Source of the DNA: Candidatus Brocadiia bacterium
GTDB lineage: Bacteria; Planctomycetota; Uabimicrobiia; Uabimicrobiales; JABWCH01
NCBI GenBank assembly: GCA_013359215.1
Contig: JABWCH010000012.1
Coordinates: 1-32,773 of the forward strand
Reading direction: 5' to 3'
Length of the DNA stretch: 32,773 nt
The notes under the pieces were generated by a model. That model saw only the letters and a list, made by a program, of their open reading frames with translations. It did not search any database and was not told the origin of the DNA. Shown here in pieces: positions 31,648 to 32,773 of this stretch. Made by a program: the position numbers and the translations under genes. How positions within the stretch are numbered: position 1 is the stretch's first letter; the number at the start of each line of letters is the position of its first letter.

Positions 31648-32559
31648 ATGTATGAAGAAATCATCCGACAGATACAAGAACTCAATCAAAAATTGATTGA
31701 AAATGATGTATGTATAGGTGGAAGAGGATACTATAAAGTTTTAGATAAAATGCCTTTTCCTGATAAAAAAAACATTTTTTTTGCCTTGTCTCTTGACAAT
31801 AAAAAGCAATATCTTATTGAATTTGCGCCACAAGACCTTAATCCAATCGATATGCAAAAGTACCTTCGTCGCGCTCTCTTTCTTATGGTTTTAGACCAGG
31901 AAAAAGGCGTAATGAGTGCAAAAGATTTTTCTATAGATCCTGCTCGCTGCTTTATCATTACAGACTGGATAGAAGGAAAAAATTTGCAGTCTTTAATGAA
32001 GCATATACGCTTTCATCTCCCTGAAATACTTTGGATTATGTCAGATATGACATATTCTCTGGAACATCTTTCTGAATTTGGCTTTGTCCATCGCAATATT
32101 AACCCCCAGAACATTACTATACAATCCAAAACAGGGCGTTCTTATTTAGGTGGAGTAGAATATGTTACATTATCCGACTTTGTTCATACACAGTTGGAAA
32201 TCAACAACCACTATGCTTCCCCTGAGCTGGTACGATCCTTGCTGCTACCAGAAAACAACGAACCATTGACTCCCTGGAGCGATGTGTATAGCCTGGGAGC
32301 ATTGTTTTTTCATCTGGTTACAGGCGAACCACCCTTTGTTGCAAACCGCAACATCGAAAAATGGTGCAAAAAGCCCAATATTCCTAAGATTAAAAGCGAA
32401 TTCCTGAGCAGGAGAGAAAGAAAATATTGCCAGGAACTCATTGACAACACAATGCACCCCAAATTTTTAAAGAGATGGTCGCCAAACCGCGTAAGACGCT
32501 ATATCATGGCCTTTTTAGGCGATAGCCGTAAAGAAGAGGATATGGTGCGATTTTTATAA
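31648..32559 (+). CDS. pseudokinase of the Ser/Thr kinase fold
   Basis: The 303 residues have kinase-fold landmarks (YASPELVRSL, SDVYSLGALFFHLVTGEPPF) but lack key catalytic residues. The beta3 Lys position reads LIEF (Glu58), the catalytic loop is HRNINPQN with Asn150 for Asp and Asn152 for Lys, and DFG is DFV (177-179). Phosphotransfer is therefore very unlikely. The residues around these sites are otherwise well kept, so the fold is maintained by selection. There is no signal peptide or membrane segment. GAGGAG (31633-31638) lies 9 bases before the ATG. It is co-transcribed with the giant kinase, so an allosteric or adaptor role for that kinase is the natural guess. Confidence 0.85.
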   Translation: MYEEIIRQIQELNQKLIENDVCIGGRGYYKVLDKMPFPDKKNIFFALSLDNKKQYLIEFAPQDLNPIDMQKYLRRALFLMVLDQEKGVMSAKDFSIDPARCFIITDWIEGKNLQSLMKHIRFHLPEILWIMSDMTYSLEHLSEFGFVHRNINPQNITIQSKTGRSYLGGVEYVTLSDFVHTQLEINNHYASPELVRSLLLPENNEPLTPWSDVYSLGALFFHLVTGEPPFVANRNIEKWCKKPNIPKIKSEFLSRRERKYCQELIDNTMHPKFLKRWSPNRVRRYIMAFLGDSRKEEDMVRFL

Positions 32560-32583
32560 AACAGATTCTCTGCTGAAAGCAAC

Positions 32584-32656
32584 CGCTTTGTGTAAGCCTT
32601 CTTAAGTCTTACACAAAGCGATCTATTCAGATAGAACCAGCTTGTAGAACCAGCTT
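32584..32656. repeat. 13-base inverted repeat and tandem 12-base direct repeat
   Basis: CGCTTTGTGTAAG (32584-32596) and CTTACACAAAGCG (32608-32620) are perfect arms with an 11-base loop, 24 bases after the pseudokinase stop. No T-run follows, so it is a weak intrinsic terminator at best. TAGAACCAGCTT follows twice (32632-32643 and 32645-32656). Confidence 0.6.
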
Positions 32657-32664
32657 ACTGCTTG

Positions 32665-32760
32665 AAGTTTCATACAAGCCATTATTTTACGCTTTGCGTA
32701 ACTTTTTTCACGATGAAACTTTAGGGATAAGCAGAGCGTAGTGTAAGCCTTCTGTAAGGA
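32665..32760 (+). repeat. TTACGC-GCGTAA hairpin repeat, copy 2
   Basis: TTACGC (32687-32692) pairs with GCGTAA (32696-32701), followed by a run of Ts and CACGATGAAACTTT. It matches the copy at 6933-6975 with few changes. AAGTTTCAT (32665-32673) and ATGAAACTT (32713-32721) form an outer stem that is not complete in copy 1. AGCGTAGTGTAAGCC near 32738 resembles AGCGTAGGCTTCGTG next to copy 1. No ORF is present to the end of the window. Confidence 0.6.
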
Positions 32761-32773
32761 ATCAAAAACAGTA

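Noticed and set aside
1..32773. tRNA, rRNA, CRISPR array or transposase genes
   Set aside because: I saw no cloverleaf or rRNA motif, no regularly spaced direct repeats and no transposase or integrase motif. The short palindromes lack any coding part.

Overview
The window is AT-rich bacterial DNA with 17 protein-coding genes, no RNA genes and no complete mobile element. I infer a Planctomycetota-like bacterium of low GC content. The grounds are gene content: a Ser/Thr kinase fused to an FGE-sulfatase (SUMF1) domain, a 1606-residue kinase with TPR- and HEAT-like repeats, two kinase-fold proteins without the catalytic Asp, a PQQ-type propeller protein, a gingipain-like protease, and many short intergenic palindromes. 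No rRNA or universal marker is present, so the phylum is an inference.

Layout. 1-185: several short palindromes. 186-2783 (+): kinase-SUMF1 fusion. 2886-6872 (-): hybrid histidine kinase with five PAS regions, a GAF domain and two receiver domains. 7173-9992 (+): secreted GH57-like protein. 10247-10738 (+): nucleoside diphosphate kinase. 10984-12357 (-): pseudokinase with C-terminal TPRs. 12392-14291 (+): a ParA/ParB pair with a clear promoter, a long structured leader and a hairpin behind it. 14312-20245 (+): three tightly packed envelope genes (membrane-anchored HEAT-like protein, exported TPR/PQQ-propeller protein, exported protein of unknown function). 20501-22435 (+): ATP-dependent DNA ligase. 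22717-24412 (-): an ACP, SDR reductase and GNAT operon whose stop and start codons overlap, preceded by a promoter and two hairpins arranged like an attenuator. 24609-26456 (-): C25 (gingipain-like) protease. 26806-32559 (+): the giant kinase and, 21 bases later, a second pseudokinase. 32560-32773: palindromes and short repeats.

How the genes fit together. Signalling dominates: two apparently active Ser/Thr kinases, two pseudokinases and one large sensor histidine kinase, several joined to TPR or HEAT protein-binding modules. The giant kinase and the pseudokinase next to it probably work as a pair. The 14312-20245 trio looks like one cell-envelope complex of unknown role. The ACP/SDR/GNAT cassette could modify a sugar or a small acyl product. 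Intergenic DNA holds several repeat families. Two related palindromes in opposite orientation occupy two of the three convergent gene junctions, and a third repeat type occupies the other.

All statements come from reading the sequence. Domain calls rest on recognised motifs, not on database searches.
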